Shown here piece after piece: positions 42,480-54,565 of a stretch of DNA of 64,000 nt. Source of the DNA: Muscardinus avellanarius (lineage: Eukaryota > Chordata > Mammalia > Rodentia > Gliridae); the NCBI GenBank assembly GCA_963383645.1, contig OY726571.1, positions 79,831,108 through 79,895,107 on the forward strand, read 5' to 3'. The notes beneath the pieces were generated by a model, which saw only the letters and a list, made by a program, of their open reading frames with translations, ran no database searches and was not told where the DNA came from. Position numbers and translations under genes: made by a program. Within the stretch, counting starts at the first letter, position 1. The number at the start of each line of letters is the position of its first letter.

Positions 42480-43398
42480 ACTGAGACAAAATACCATTTT
42501 GGAAATATTACCTTCCTCATCCCGGCACTTATTTTTCACTCTTCTTCTAAGTCCAAAATTACAAGATACAATAATGTTTTGGGTGTTCCTTTTGTCAAAT
42601 TCCCTGTATGTGCCAACAAAGAGGTGCTCCCTGCCCCTGTGAAATTAATGTAATTTGTGATTATATGTTTATTTTAAATAAACTGCAGTACCATCTGGAT
42701 GCCTTTTCCAAGGAAAGATAAAGCACACCAAATAAAACATTGAGAAATGTTTTGTTAGTTTGGTGTTTAATATTTTTAATTAAAAATAGTGAGAGCTGTC
42801 TAGCAAACTTGCCTTAAGCAAGAGAACTAAATTATGTTTGGATAATGTGGTTAATAAAATATCTGTATGTAGGCAGAGATAACTAGGACCACATCAACTC
42901 TCCCCTTTGGAAGAAGCCCAGTTGCAAAATCATCTTAGTCAATTTCTTTCAAAAGTAGGGATCCAGATGGCAAATTGGAAGAAAGTAAAATATAAACGTT
43001 ATTTTAAAAAATTCAGAAGCAGGTGGATAATAAGACTATGGATTAATATCTGAATTTTAAAATATTGTTTAGGGAAATGAAAATAAAGGAAAAGATGGAG
43101 AGAAAGGATAGAAGAAGATGTGGACTAATCTCAATCCTGACACGTGAGTGACGTTGCAGCAGATCATAGTACTTTTTCCCAAGAAAGCAGCTTTATCTTG
43201 GAGTAATTTTGGATCACATCCCATTTAACACTCCAGATTGCATCAGTTTGGCTTATGAGTTTCAAGGCCCCCTTCTTACTTTGAGTAAACCTCGCTGAAG
43301 CGTGTAGTTGAAAAAGCAGATGCCTGGAATTTCAAAGAGGCTCATTGCCATTCCAGGTCATAGAGATAAGTCCCAACTAAGAAGGATAAAAAAAGATG
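42480..43398. other. unique AT-rich sequence; possible conserved block
   Basis: 42640-42850 is repeat-free with several TTAAT/ATTAA cores (ttgtttggtgtttaat-like, tttttaattaaaaatagtga) and resembles non-coding conserved DNA. Inference only. Confidence 0.3.
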
Positions 43399-43733
43399 GT
43401 GCTGTGGTTTGAATGTTTGCTGCAAAATTCATGTTAAAATTTAAGTACCACTGTCACAGTAGTGAGGGGTGAGCTCATTGGCCACAAGGTGTGTGCCTTC
43501 ATGGTGGGTTTGGCACCATCAGAAGAGAGCCTTTTGGCCCCTCTTACTCTCCTTCAATTTGTCCTTCTGCTCTTCCACCATGGGACCACACAGCATAAAG
43601 CCACATCAGCTGCTGGCAGCTTGACGTTCAACTTGTAGCCTCCAGAGGCGTGATTAATACATTTTCATTTATTTTGCATTACCCAGCCTTAGGTATTCCA
43701 TGATATACCCGAGCAGCATAAAACAGTTCAAGA
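43399..43733 (+). mobile_element. MaLR-type solo LTR
   Basis: Starts tgctgtggtttgaatgtttg, contains aaaattcatgttaaaattta, agagccttttggcccctctt, gtccttctgctcttccacca, acttgtagcctccagaggcg, and ends gcataaaacagttcaag. About 335 bp, TG start, no internal genes. An old endogenous retroviral relic. Confidence 0.75.
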
Positions 43734-44390
43734 AAGGAGCTAAATCTCCAATCCCCCATTCAGTTCAGACAATGTGAGCATGGAGGAACGGCACAACTAG
43801 ACCTCCATTCCGTTGCCGGTGTTTCCCTATTGCCATTATGGTTGGAGGGGACAAGATTTCCAAATCTAAATTAGATTTAGAAATGTATGAGGTCAGAAAA
43901 AGATAAAGAACTGGGGGAAAAGAGTAAATAGAATAAGGCTGAGATTCAGAAATTGAGTAAGTAACATAAAACAGACTGGTTAATAGTTTAAACTTTTGCC
44001 AAATTAATCAAGCATACCATATTATATTGTGATTGGGGTAGTCACTCTAAGACTCCTGCCCCACATAAAAAGTGCCATGCCCTTTGACAAACAGAGTAAC
44101 AGCGGAAAATGTGAAAAGAGGCTATTGCTGCTGCAGGAGAAGCATGGGGTGAGTGAATACCCATTTTTCTTCGGATCTGGGGAAGAGGTGGAAAATGGCT
44201 CTAAACGACCCAGCAAACTGAAAACCAGCTCAGGCAGACCCGTTTCAGGACGACTTAGAGAGGCCATGTGATTATGGATCATTACACAGATACACGCTAA
44301 CTGGAGGGACCTTAACATTTCATTTCTCCTTGTGCAAACAGCAGCACAACTAGAAGATGATTGACCTCCGGGAGGGATCTGTCACTTAGT
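43734..44390. other. unique sequence, no gene seen
   Basis: Open frames on both strands at 44022-44318 overlap and have no recognisable domain. Confidence 0.4.
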
Positions 44391-44452
44391 CTTTAATACA
44401 ATTGCTACCCACTGTTTTAGAGCATTCCAAGGCAGAAGTAGACAGGGCCTGG
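44391..44452 (+). repeat. dispersed duplication, copy 1 (partner 48988-49068)
   Basis: tctttaatacaattgctacc, cactgttttagagcattcca and ggcagaagtagacagggcct. The same blocks occur 4.6 kb downstream. Confidence 0.6.
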
Positions 44453-44534
44453 TTTCTCCTGCTCCCAGGCTGCATCTTGGAGGCCCAATTAAACACCCTT
44501 GGCATGTTGATTATGGTATACTTAAAAGCAAAAG

Positions 44535-44650
44535 CCTCAGAGAGAGAGACCTGGGCTCTGATTCCAGTTCAGCTGATTTTGGGTAACTTGATTTACTCTA
44601 ACAGGGTGAAGATTCTCAGATTTGCCTTTTCCATTTACAAAATGCTTTAT
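44535..44650 (+). mobile_element. MIR SINE remnant
   Basis: gacctgggctctgattccag, ttttgggtaacttgatttac, ttttccatttacaaaatgct in MIR order. Confidence 0.65.
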
Positions 44651-44894
44651 GTTTCTTGTAAATATGAACTAGGTACAGACAAGACCTCTAACCCCGAGTC
44701 TTATACTTAGCAAACATTCAAAAATGGATGCCTCTTAATAGAGACACTAACTTCAATCATGATGCTGTGTGTGCATCAGGCACTCAGGTAACTTCATGTG
44801 ACACTTGCGAAGCATCCAAACACTTCCTGTGTCCCTTTTTACCTGACGCTCATGTATCTACCACTTGGCCTCATCTCTCCCACACTGGTTTTCT

Positions 44895-47225
44895 TTTCTT
44901 TTTGTTTTACTGGTGCACTGATTCATACATCTTAACGGGAACAAGACGGCAGAGGTATACATGCACATATCACTCATTAAGCCCTTTCCCAGTTCCCGTC
45001 CCGTTCCCTCCCCCTCATTCCTTCTCATGTTTAGCTTAGTAACTTTGGTATGTTTGTGAATGCACATCATGTGCTTTAGGGAATTTCTATCTTCTCCCTC
45101 CAAGCCCCTCAGTTAGGTCACCTTATTTGCTCATCTATGGTTTCTCTTTCTTTGTCTAGAGTTCCTCCTATGACCCATTTTCTCCCTAGCTTCTACATAT
45201 TAGGGAGACCATCCCATTATTTACTTTTTGTGACTGTATAATCTCATTTAGCATAATGTTCTTCAGTTCTATCCATTTCCCTGCCAATGACATAATCTTG
45301 TTATTTTTTTATGACTGAGTAAAATTCCACTGTGTACATATTCCATAGTTTTGCAATCCATTCGTTGATGGACATCTTGGCTGGTTCCATAGTTTGGCAA
45401 TTGTGAATTGTGCAGCTATGAACATAGATACACATGCATTTGTCTGGTCATTTTGTTTTCATTTTTTTTGGTAAATACCCAGAGGCACTATTGATGAGTC
45501 ATTCCCATTCTTCAGAGGATCTTCTATACTGTTTTTCAAAGTGGTTGCACTAATTTGCAATCCCATCAACAATGTATTAGAGTTCCCACTTCTCCACAAC
45601 CTCACTAGCATTTGCTGTTATTTGTGTTTTTAATGATTACCATGCTAATTGAAGTTAGGTAATATCTCAGGGTACTTTGATTTGTATCTCTCTGATTGCT
45701 AATGATGCTAAAAATTTTTCCATACATTTATTGGCCATTTGAATTTCACTTGCCCATTTTTTGATTGGGTTATATGTTTTCTTAGTGGTGAGTTTCTTGA
45801 GTTCTCCGTATATTCTAGATATTAGTCCTCTATTGGATGAGTAGTTGGCAAAAATTTCTCATTCTGTCAGATCTCTGTTAAGTTCTTGATAGTTTTATTA
45901 TGCTTACAGAGCTCATCATTAATTCAATCCTATGTATTTATCCTCCTTTTAATTTCTTGTGCCTTTGGGGTCTTACTGGTAAAGTTTCTTAACCTGTGCC
46001 TGTGTTTTGCAGTGTTGGACCTACACTCCCTTCAAGCAGCTGCAAGGTCTCTGGTCTGCTTTCCAAGTCTTTGATCCATCTTGAACGGACTCTTGCACAG
46101 GGTAAAAAGTGGGGATTGTTTCCTTTCTCTGCATATTTTAACCAGTTTTGCCAACACCATTTATTGCAGAGGCTATCTTTTTTCCAGTGCATGGTTTTGG
46201 CTTTTTTGTCAAAAATCAATTGGCTGTAAGTATGTGGATTTGTTTTTCAGTCTTTTATTCTGCTCCATTGGTCTATGTGTCTGTTGTTGTGCCAATATCA
46301 TGCTGTTTTTATTACTATGGATTTATAATATAGTTTGAAGTCAGATATTGTGATGTCTCCTGCATGGTTCTTGTTGCTGAGAACTAGTTTGGCTATTCTG
46401 GGATTTTTCTTGTTTCAAATGAATTTAAGGACGATTTTTCTATGTCTGTAAGAAATGTCCTTGGTAATTTAATGGGTATTGTGTTGAATCTGTAGATCAC
46501 TTTAGGAGAATGACTATTTTGATGATATTTATTCTGCCTATCAAAGAGCATGAAAGATCTCCTAAGGTCTTCTTTGATTTCTTTTTTCCCCCACTGTTTT
46601 ATAATTGTTCTTGTACAGGTCTTTTACCTCCTTGATTAGGTTTATTCTTAAGCATTATTTTTGTGGGATATCCTGAGCGGAAGTGTTTTCTGGATTTCTT
46701 TTTCAGTGGATTTATAGTTGGCATATAGGAAAGCTTCTGGTTTTTTAAGATTGATTTTGTATCCAGATACTTTGCTGAATTTGTTGATCAGTTCTGTAAG
46801 CCTTTAGTTGAGTTTGTTGGGTCTTCTAAGTATACAATCATATCATCTACAAATAAGATAGATTTAGTTCTTTTTTTTTTTTTTACTTGTACCCCTTTGA
46901 TTTCTTTCTCTTGCCTTATTGCTCTAGCTAGATTCTCTAATACTATATTAAAAAGAAGTGGTGATAATGGACATCCTTGTCTTGTTCCTGTTTTTAGAAG
47001 AAACTCTCACAGTTTCTCTTTGTTTAATATGTTGGCTGTGAGCCTATTGTTGGTTTCTTATAGAGTAAGTTTTTCCCCCATTTCTAGGTCTTTGCCCTGT
47101 TCTCTTTTTCCCAGACAAGCCTCTGGATCACCATCTCACTGACACTTTGTTTTCCCCTAGGATGGTCTACTATTCTTCATTACAGAATGGTAGCTCTTCC
47201 ATTTGTAAAACTGCATGTAATATTT
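44895..47225 (-). mobile_element. L1 element, 5'-truncated, from RT domain to 3' end
   Basis: The longest L1 in the window, about 2.3 kb on the minus strand. From the 3' end: ttttgttttactggtgcact and the 3' UTR; ORF2-end motifs such as reversed tttatgactgagtaaaattc and tccattcgttgatggacatc; then deeper ORF2. At 46836-46856 the minus strand encodes LFVDDMI, matching the reverse-transcriptase (F/Y)xDD catalytic box, and about 46960-46990 corresponds to the conserved RQGCPLSP region, now frameshifted. Many stops, so it is a dead copy. Ends near 47225, where recognisable ORF2 fades. Confidence 0.9.
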
Positions 47226-48987
47226 TGTGATAGGGCCATCCTTTTATTACATACTTCTTCTGCCGGGCTCTAATCTCCAGCAAAGCAGCAGTTGGCTTTT
47301 TCTGTGCAGCACTGCCTCCTCAGTGTTGAGCACACTCCCTGGTCTACAGCACAGACTCCGGGATCATTAGCTGAATCAGCAAGATCACCAACCCAGGCCA
47401 CCAGTGTGTAATTCAGGGAAACACTTAGTTCTAACTTTTATGATCTGAAAGAGTCTCTATGGTTTCCAAGTGCCTGAGTATATTATGCAGGCTCAGAAAA
47501 AAAATGCATTTTATTGTGTTTCAGACAAAGCACATTTCAGGCATCCAATTATTAAGACTTTGGACATTGTAGCTTTTGTGAGTTTAATAAATATGTCAAT
47601 TTTATTATCTTAACTCTCAAAAATACTACAGATATTTTATTTCTATATATTTTACATAATAGTCTTCTAGAAATATGTACATCTATGGATGTGTGTGCAC
47701 GAGTGTGTAGGGAAGGGGGGAGAGAGGCCACTGTATAGACATAAAATTTTTCAAAATAGCACAAAAATAAAGTGGTGGTTCCTATGACATTTATTTCTTT
47801 GATGGGTAGGAAATGCCTCCTTTCTGTCCTATTCCGCTCAAAGGACACTGTGGCTGTCCATCAACACCTTATTTAATCAGTATTACAATCATACGACACA
47901 TACTAAAATAAATGTGCTTTGCTATAGCTTCAGTTTCTTTGCTTTAAATAAATGGCCCATATGGGGCAGGCATGTTCTTACTTTTTATTACTCAACTCCA
48001 CATACACTGTAATGAAGAACACAATTTTGAGCACGTTTCCAGAGGGATACTCTCTTTTCATTTTCCCCCTCTTGTTTGGTTAATATCAACCGAAGATCAT
48101 GCTGAAAAATGTGTCAGCAATTTTCATTCTAAGGCTTTAACAATGGCAATCAGAAAAAGCCACTCTTACTTTAAAAAAAGAGCAGAACCCTCCCCAAAAG
48201 GTAGGATTGTGGGGAGAGTGGATGAGGCAGAGTTGGGGCTCTGCTAATGCCCGTCCAAAGGCATTCAAGATGGAGCAGGAATTAGAATGCAGAGGGATGA
48301 ATGAAAAGAAACAAGGGCAGAGGAAGTGATCCGTTCATGGAAGAAGTCTAAGTCAGGGGATTATGCCACTTCAAGATATTGTCATAGAATTAATTATGGA
48401 AGATTTTGGAAGGAGCTGAACAAAAACTCAAAGCCCCCAACCGCGAGGTCATTTTAAATTATTTTAGAAACCAAAAAGCAAGAGAAGATGGTATCCAGGT
48501 TTCCTCTCACAGTAGGCCAGCACGTAAACCCCTGCAGTGAACACAACTCTCAAACTACTTTATCCAAGCTAGTGAGTGAGTTTGTAGCTTAAGGGTTAGA
48601 AAGTTCTAGTACACCACATCTAGGCGTAGTTTGCTACCTGTATCACTACTGTATTGCTAGATACCTGTCATAGTCACTACTGTTTCTTTAACAGTACGAT
48701 AACCCCTACATGGCCAGGGCCCTTCGTGCAAAGTGCTCAGTGGATGAGGGTGAGAGAGATACAGACAGATGACAGAAATCATGCAGACTGACGGATCTCT
48801 GTGGGTGCAGCTACGTGCACATAACAAATACGCTATCTTCCATTTCTATTTTCCAAGAAGACATCTGTAAAAAGATCATGAATCCAGTATGGGCACAACT
48901 ATTTACTGAGTAGATTCATGACTTAATTTGAGATGCTACTTGATGAAGTAGGCAGTGCTGATTGAATGCACCTTTTATGACAAAGGT
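47226..48987. other. unique sequence, no gene seen
   Basis: Mostly AT-rich. The 60-100-codon frames at 47552-47848 and 47972-48247 have no domain. No repeat recognised. Confidence 0.4.
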
Positions 48988-49068
48988 GTCTTTAATACAA
49001 TTTCTAGCCACTGTTCTAGAACATTCCAAGACAGAAGTAGTCCTATCCAAGTACACAGGGCCTATCCA
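48988..49068 (+). repeat. dispersed duplication, copy 2 (partner 44391-44452)
   Basis: tctttaatacaatttctagc, cactgttctagaacattcca, agacagaagtag and, after a 17-bp insertion, cagggccta. Roughly nine in ten matching bases in the aligned blocks. Confidence 0.6.
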
Positions 49069-49250
49069 GAAACAAGACAAGTGCTATCTAACTTTGAGCT
49101 CACATCTCATTCTACCCATGGATCTCCTCCTGGAGATCTCCTTTATGAGGTAGGGAGTAATCCATCATCAATACACCTTCCCCATACTTAATCCCTGGGA
49201 AAGTATAAACTCACATACTTTCTATTCCAACTTTTTCATTTTTTCCTATT

Positions 49251-49483
49251 CTTTTTTTTTTTTTTTTTTTTTTTGCGGGTGTGGGGATAGAACCCAGGGG
49301 CATTCAACCTCTGAGCTACACCTCCTGCCCTTTTTTTTTTTTTTATTCTTTATTTTGAAACGGGGTCTCACTGAGTTGCAGAGGGCCTCACTAAGTAGCT
49401 GAGGCTGTCCGAGAACCACGATCCTCCGGTCTCAGCCTCCTGAATGCTGGGATTACAAGCGTGTGCCACCACAACCGGCCTCT
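49251..49483 (-). mobile_element. B1-dID SINE
   Basis: A 24-T run, gggtgtggggatagaaccca, tttgaaacggggtctcactg, ending ccaccacaaccggcc. tcctattctt repeats on both flanks as a short target-site duplication. Confidence 0.92.
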
Positions 49484-49869
49484 TCTCCTATTCTTAAATG
49501 GTAAAAAATAAGTGTCATTCTGAGAACTGTGTTTCAGGACAAATTTTTGGTCCTAGCCAGATAAAAAAGATTAGTAGGCATAATACATAACAAATTTTCC
49601 TTTAAGAAAAATAAATGCCAATGACAGAAAGGATGGTAAATGGAACAAAGTATGAAGCCAAAGATGTACTTCATATTTCATGCAGAATATTAAAATCTGA
49701 ATACATGATAGAGCTGAAATTCAAAAGCAGTGAAGGAAAGATACATGGTGTGAGGATAATTTGTTATATAGATGAGAAGTAAAATTTAGAATAATGACTA
49801 CCTAATTAACACAGGATCTGCATCCACACATATCATCATCTCCAAATCTATGATCATTAGACAATCATG

Positions 49870-50530
49870 TGAATAGAAAAATGGGCAAATCATTAAAAGA
49901 AAGGAATACCCTAAAAAGAAGCTCAAATGGACAGAAGAAATAAAAACATGCTCAACTTTATTAGTAATCACTAAGTGCTAGTCAAAATACTGAAATAAAA
50001 TTCAACATTCATCAAAATGACAAAAATTAAATATTTGTTGACAGAATTAGAGAATAAGAAGTCACCTACTCTGATAAGGAGGATGTATGTATAAGTTTCT
50101 TAGAAAACAATTTTATAATATTTATTAAGGTTAAGGATGAACAAATTCTTTAATTATATGATTCCATATTTTTAGAAATATCTTAGAGAAGCCAGGCGTG
50201 GTGGCACACGCCTGGAATCGGGAGGCTGAGACCAGAGGATCGCGGTTCACGGACAGCCTCAGCTACTTAGGGAGGCCCTCTGCAACTTAGTGAGACTCTG
50301 TTTCAAAATAATAAAAAATAAGGCAGGGGGTGTAGCTCGGAGGTCAAATCAAATACTCCTGGGTTCCATCCCCAAACCCGCAAAAAAAAAAAAAAAAAAA
50401 AAAATCTTAGAGAAGCACATATACATGTAAGGAGAAACATGTAGAAATATTTGCAGCAGTATTCCTTATAAGAAAAGTAATAAAATTGTATGAATTTTCA
50501 ATAACAATTTTAAAATATAATGAGTCGGTG
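49870..50530 (+). mobile_element. old L1M ORF2-end fragment, split by a SINE
   Basis: aatgggcaaatcattaaaag, acatgctcaactttattagt, catcaaaatgacaaaaatta before the SINE; aatatttgcagcagtattcc after it. Strongly diverged. Confidence 0.65.
50192..50403 (+). mobile_element. B1-dID SINE with target-site duplication
   Basis: ccaggcgtggtggcacacgc, gcggttcacggacagcctca, ggtgtagctcggaggtcaaa and a 24-A tail. Flanked by atcttagagaag at 50180-50191 and 50404-50415. Confidence 0.94.
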
Positions 50531-51001
50531 ATAAGTGTACACATATATATATGGTTCTCCCTTGACTGAACCTTAGTCATGTTCTGAACCTTCTCTTCGG
50601 CCTTTCTGTGCACTACCTTGTAAGATACAGTTTTGACAAAGAACTTTACATCCTTGGTATCTGATCACCCTCAGTGTTTGACCAAACTCTTCATCTGCCT
50701 CACCCACTCCAAGTGATACCTAATCACCTAGCCTGTCTTCAGCAAGAATCCCATTAAGTCAGGTCAGCCAGAATCCTCCTCAGCCCTGACCTTTCCCCTT
50801 AATCATTTTTAATTCACCAACTTCACTTTGCCCCTGGGTGATAAATTCTCATTCAGATCTGCTCTATTCAGAGTTCAGGCCAGTCTCCCCTGCAAAATCC
50901 GTTAAGGTGGTCCCTATACCCATTGATGTAGCCACCAAAGTCTTCCATACTGTGCTTCAGTACTTCAAATGTCATTCAATATGGGTTTTCTTTAACAATT
51001 A

Positions 51002-51002
<1 letters not shown>
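50531..51002. other. unclassified, possibly an old LTR
   Basis: C/T-rich, evenly mixed DNA in an AT-rich setting (ggttctcccttgactgaacc, gtggtccctatacccattga). I could not assign it to a family. Confidence 0.25.

Positions 51003-51035
<33 letters not shown>
51003..51035. repeat. (TG)n microsatellite
   Basis: About 16 TG units. Confidence 0.95.
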
Positions 51036-51037
<2 letters not shown>

Positions 51038-51720
51038 AATAAATTTAAAATATTTGAACCAAAATTTTAAATATGAATATGAGAAATGTAAAAAGTACAA
51101 TGTTGGACAAAGAAAGCAAGATGCACATAGATACATAGTGTTTATATGCACTTATATGAATTTAAAAATTTTTATTTTGAAATTTTATTTAGAGAACTAC
51201 ATGAATTAGTTTGAAAATAGATTTTTTCAAACCAAATACTCTATGTTGGCTATAGATACCTATATATGAAATAAGAGAAAAAATGTAAAATAATAAAGTA
51301 TCTCAAATTCTATGTGATCATTATCTTTGAATCAGAAAGAAAACTGAATTTTGCGGCATACATAGGGATCTTCAAATGTTTCTGAAATATTCTACTTATT
51401 AAAAGCTTCTGAGGCAACCATGACAAAACACTGGGATTTGATATATCTAGGAAGTAGGTATGTAATTGTCATTTTATTATTTTCTATGCTTTTCATATAC
51501 ATGAACTATTGCTTAATATAAAAATGGAACAAAGGTTAAAAGTACATACAATAAATTGGATTAATATCACAATAAAATAGAACTCTCTTTTATACTATTA
51601 AATATTAAAGTATAGAAATTGCACTTTGGCTGTCTGACCACTAAATATTTTATAAGAAAGCACATTCTGTAAATTTAAATTATATTATTTGAGGTTAATT
51701 TTGTTTCAAGGGTGAAAAAA
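51036..51720. other. unique AT-rich sequence
   Basis: Very AT-rich; nothing recognised. Confidence 0.4.
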
Positions 51721-51729
51721 AAAATTCAG

Positions 51730-52085
51730 TTAGCGCTGATGTAAGAACACCCACATGCAAACCTGTGATGTGCTCCTGGCTTACGTGACCTCAGACAAAA
51801 CTCAATTGCCATAAAAGAGGAGCCCGACCAACACACACCACCCGTGCTCCAAAACCTGTGTTGATAAGTTCAAAGTGAATAACCATGGTAACAATCCCAA
51901 AAATTCTTGCTTAACTGAAGGAAGGGCACAGGATCATACTGAGCTGCAGACTCTTCCTCATCCCTGAATCTGATTTTACTCGGGAGCTGCAGACCTCCTC
52001 CTCTTGGATGTCGGTTTCTTTTCCTGTCCTCGGCTTTGGAGCTGGTGGTCAACCTGACCCTTGACCTCTCTCACAGGATGTTTCA
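51730..52085 (+). promoter_or_regulatory. possible old LTR or promoter-like block
   Basis: A GC-richer island in AT-rich DNA with a CRE-like ttacgtgacctca (51781), a TATA-like gccataaaagaggagc 30 bp on, and an acceptor-like gacctctctcacag at its end. Order and size suit an LTR or an orphan promoter. No family recognised. Confidence 0.25.
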
Positions 52086-52261
52086 GGTACCCAAGCATTT
52101 TTTTTTTAAATTTTTGAAAATTTTCAGAGAGGTCCTCAAGAAGTATAGTCACAGATCTTCAGAAAATACTTTTATTACATCACATTGCAGTCTATTGGTT
52201 TCCAGTTTTTAGTTTGATCTTTTAGTCATCTGGTCATCCGCTAAGCATTGTTTTGTGTATT

Positions 52262-52297
<36 letters not shown>
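52262..52297. repeat. (TTG)n microsatellite
   Basis: Twelve TTG units, followed by a MIR-like ctctcattttataaatgaga piece on the minus strand (52300-52390). Confidence 0.9.
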
Positions 52298-52298
<1 letters not shown>

Positions 52299-52445
52299 CT
52301 CTCATTTTATAAATGAGAACTTGTAGCTCAGCTACATTAAGTGACTTGCTGAAGAAATGGCAGAATTTTTATTTGAATGCATAACTATTAACATTCAATT
52401 GCCCAAAAATTCTCTTACACCAAACTGTGTTCTTTAAGAATGATG

Positions 52446-52618
52446 GAGCCCAGCATGGCGGAGCATGCTTGTAATCCCAGCATTTGGGAGGCTGAGACTG
52501 GAGGATCACAGTTCAGGGACAGCCTCAGCTACTACTTAGTGAGGCCCTCTGCAACTTAGTGAGATCCTGTTTCAAAATAAAGAATAAAAAAATAGGCAGG
52601 GGGTGTAAAAAAAAAAAA
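52446..52618 (+). mobile_element. B1-dID SINE lacking its ID tail
   Basis: gcccagcatggcggagcatg, aggctgagactggaggatca, ctcagctactacttagtgag, gcagggggtgt then directly a poly(A). agaatgatgga recurs on both sides (52438 and 52619), a target-site duplication. Confidence 0.88.
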
Positions 52619-52627
52619 AGAATGATG

Positions 52628-52818
52628 GATATCCCAGTGTGGTGGTACACACCTTTAGTCCTAGTATTTTGGAGGCTGAAACAGGAGGATGGCAAGTTTA
52701 AGGCCAGAGAGGATAGCCGGTTTGAGACCAAGTATGGTAATTTAGCAAGATCGTGTATCAAAAATAGGGGGACCTGGATGTGCAACTCAGTAGTAATATG
52801 TTCAATCCCCAGTACTCC
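52628..52818 (+). mobile_element. old B1-dID SINE
   Basis: atcccagtgtggtggtacac, aggctgaaacaggaggatgg, a degenerate ID tail (tgtgcaactcagtagtaata) ending ccccagtactcc. Confidence 0.8.
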
Positions 52819-52888
52819 TACAGAGAGAGAAAGAGAGACAGAGAGAGACAGAGAGACAGAGAGACAGAGAGACAGAGACAGAGAGAGA
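52819..52888. repeat. (CAGAGA)n purine-rich microsatellite
   Basis: gaga and cagaga units directly after the SINE end. Confidence 0.9.
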
Positions 52889-52902
52889 ACTTCAAGGATA
52901 AT

Positions 52903-53100
52903 ATTTTTTTTTTCTGTATTGGGGATAGAACCCAGGGCCATTCTATCCCCGGCCTCATGTTTTTATTCCTTATTTTAATATAGGGTCTCACTGAGTTGCA
53001 AAGGGCCTCACTAAGTAGCTGAGGCTGTTCGCTAACTGCAATCCTCCCGTCTCAGCCTCCCAAATGCTGGGATTACAAACATGCACCACCACACCCAACC
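52903..53100 (-). mobile_element. B1-dID SINE
   Basis: ttggggatagaacccagggc, atagggtctcactgagttgc, ending gcaccaccacacccaacc. Confidence 0.9.
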
Positions 53101-54030
53101 CGATAATAAACTATCATCCTGCTTGAGCTTTTAGGAAACTCATAAGGCAAACGAATATAATATTACATATATTTAGATAACCTTAAAATCATTTTATAGC
53201 CTAGTATTTTATTACCTCACTTAAAAATCTTTACTTTTTGAATTTCAGATATTATACAAAGCTTCATTATAGTTCTTATATAAACTTAACCTGAAAATTA
53301 TACTATACCAAATAATTTGATGACTGTAACTGTAACCCTCTTCTGGAAAGTATTAACATACTTGCCACTAATTTTTTTATTTTTATTTTTACACACACGA
53401 AGGTATTGTTTTCCAAGTTTATTTTCATATGATTTATCTGGGTTATATTTTACTGGTCTCAACCTACTTCATTCTTTTTAAGGCCTGCACACCTTTCATT
53501 ATTTAATCCATTTTGCATCTATTTATATCCTTCTAATCAGAAACCTTTAACAAAGCAATCTACAATAAACTGTCTCAGAGGTCTCTTCTCAAGCACACAT
53601 GAGATTATGCATATACAATGAAATCCAAGAAGCAGAAATACTAAATAAAAGGACAGACACATTTCACATATTTAACTTTTACAGTATTACAAAAATAATC
53701 AATAAGATTATCCAGTTTCATTAATATTATACTCTTAAGCAAAATTAAGTATATTTTGTTTTGTGTGCTTAAGCATCCCACAAATTTGCAGCTCAGGATC
53801 TTCATTTATAAAAAAACAATGCTGGACAAATCTATTTCACTCCATTACTAGTAAGAGAAATTAAAATATCATCATGGAAGCAATTTATAAAATATTTATT
53901 TCAAAACCCAACCTTTGATTATGAAAGAGTAGCTGCACACATGTATAATGATAAGAGCAAGTTTTAGAATGAAAAGCACACATTACTTCAACACCAGATG
54001 TCCATTCCTCTCTGTGGAGACAGAAATATT
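53101..54030. other. unique AT-rich sequence
   Basis: Strongly AT-rich with no recognised feature. Confidence 0.4.
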
Positions 54031-54565
54031 TAAACACCACATGACCGCTTGTATCCAGTTTGCCTAGTGTCCTTTATGATTTCTTTTTTATTGAAAATAC
54101 GTTTATTTAAAATTTTCCCTAAAGTCGTAAAATCTTGTCTTCATCTTTCAGATGGCTGTTTTCTTAGGTGTAGGTCATTGTCTTTAAACGAATTTTTCAT
54201 TCTCTCTCTTGGTTCTGGTTTTACATCCTGATTTGGTGAATTTCAACTGCGTTATTTTTTTTATCTATGTGTTTGAGACTCTTTATCAAATTCTCTGCTG
54301 CCTTATTTGCACAGCCTAACTGGGTGACTTGCACCCTCAGTAGCAGGTTTTTTAGCTACAAATGGCCACCTATGAGTGGCCGTCCTGCTTGGACAGAACC
54401 TCACTGAGCCCTCTCACCCGAACACAGACTTCTCCATAGTTCACCAGTGAGTTGCTCCACCTCCGCTGGCCCTCCGAATGCTGGATGCCACCACCCGAGG
54501 CCCCTGCACCGCCATCACCACGGCCTTCTGTGTCTTCAGATCCACATCTTCTCTCTGTGAGAAGA
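54031..54565 (-). mobile_element. possible L1 5' UTR-like fragment
   Basis: 54300-54560 is a GC/CpG-rich patch. Its minus strand contains ggtggtggcatccagcattc, close to ggtggtggcatccaggattc in the monomer/leader junction of composite A (about 16745-16770). The AT-rich remainder would be the downstream part in sense. Suggestive only. Confidence 0.3.

Noticed and set aside
44895..47225. Possible intact L1 ORF2
   Set aside because: The RT motif LFVDDMI is visible, but frameshifts and stops are frequent and the 5' two-thirds is missing. A dead copy.
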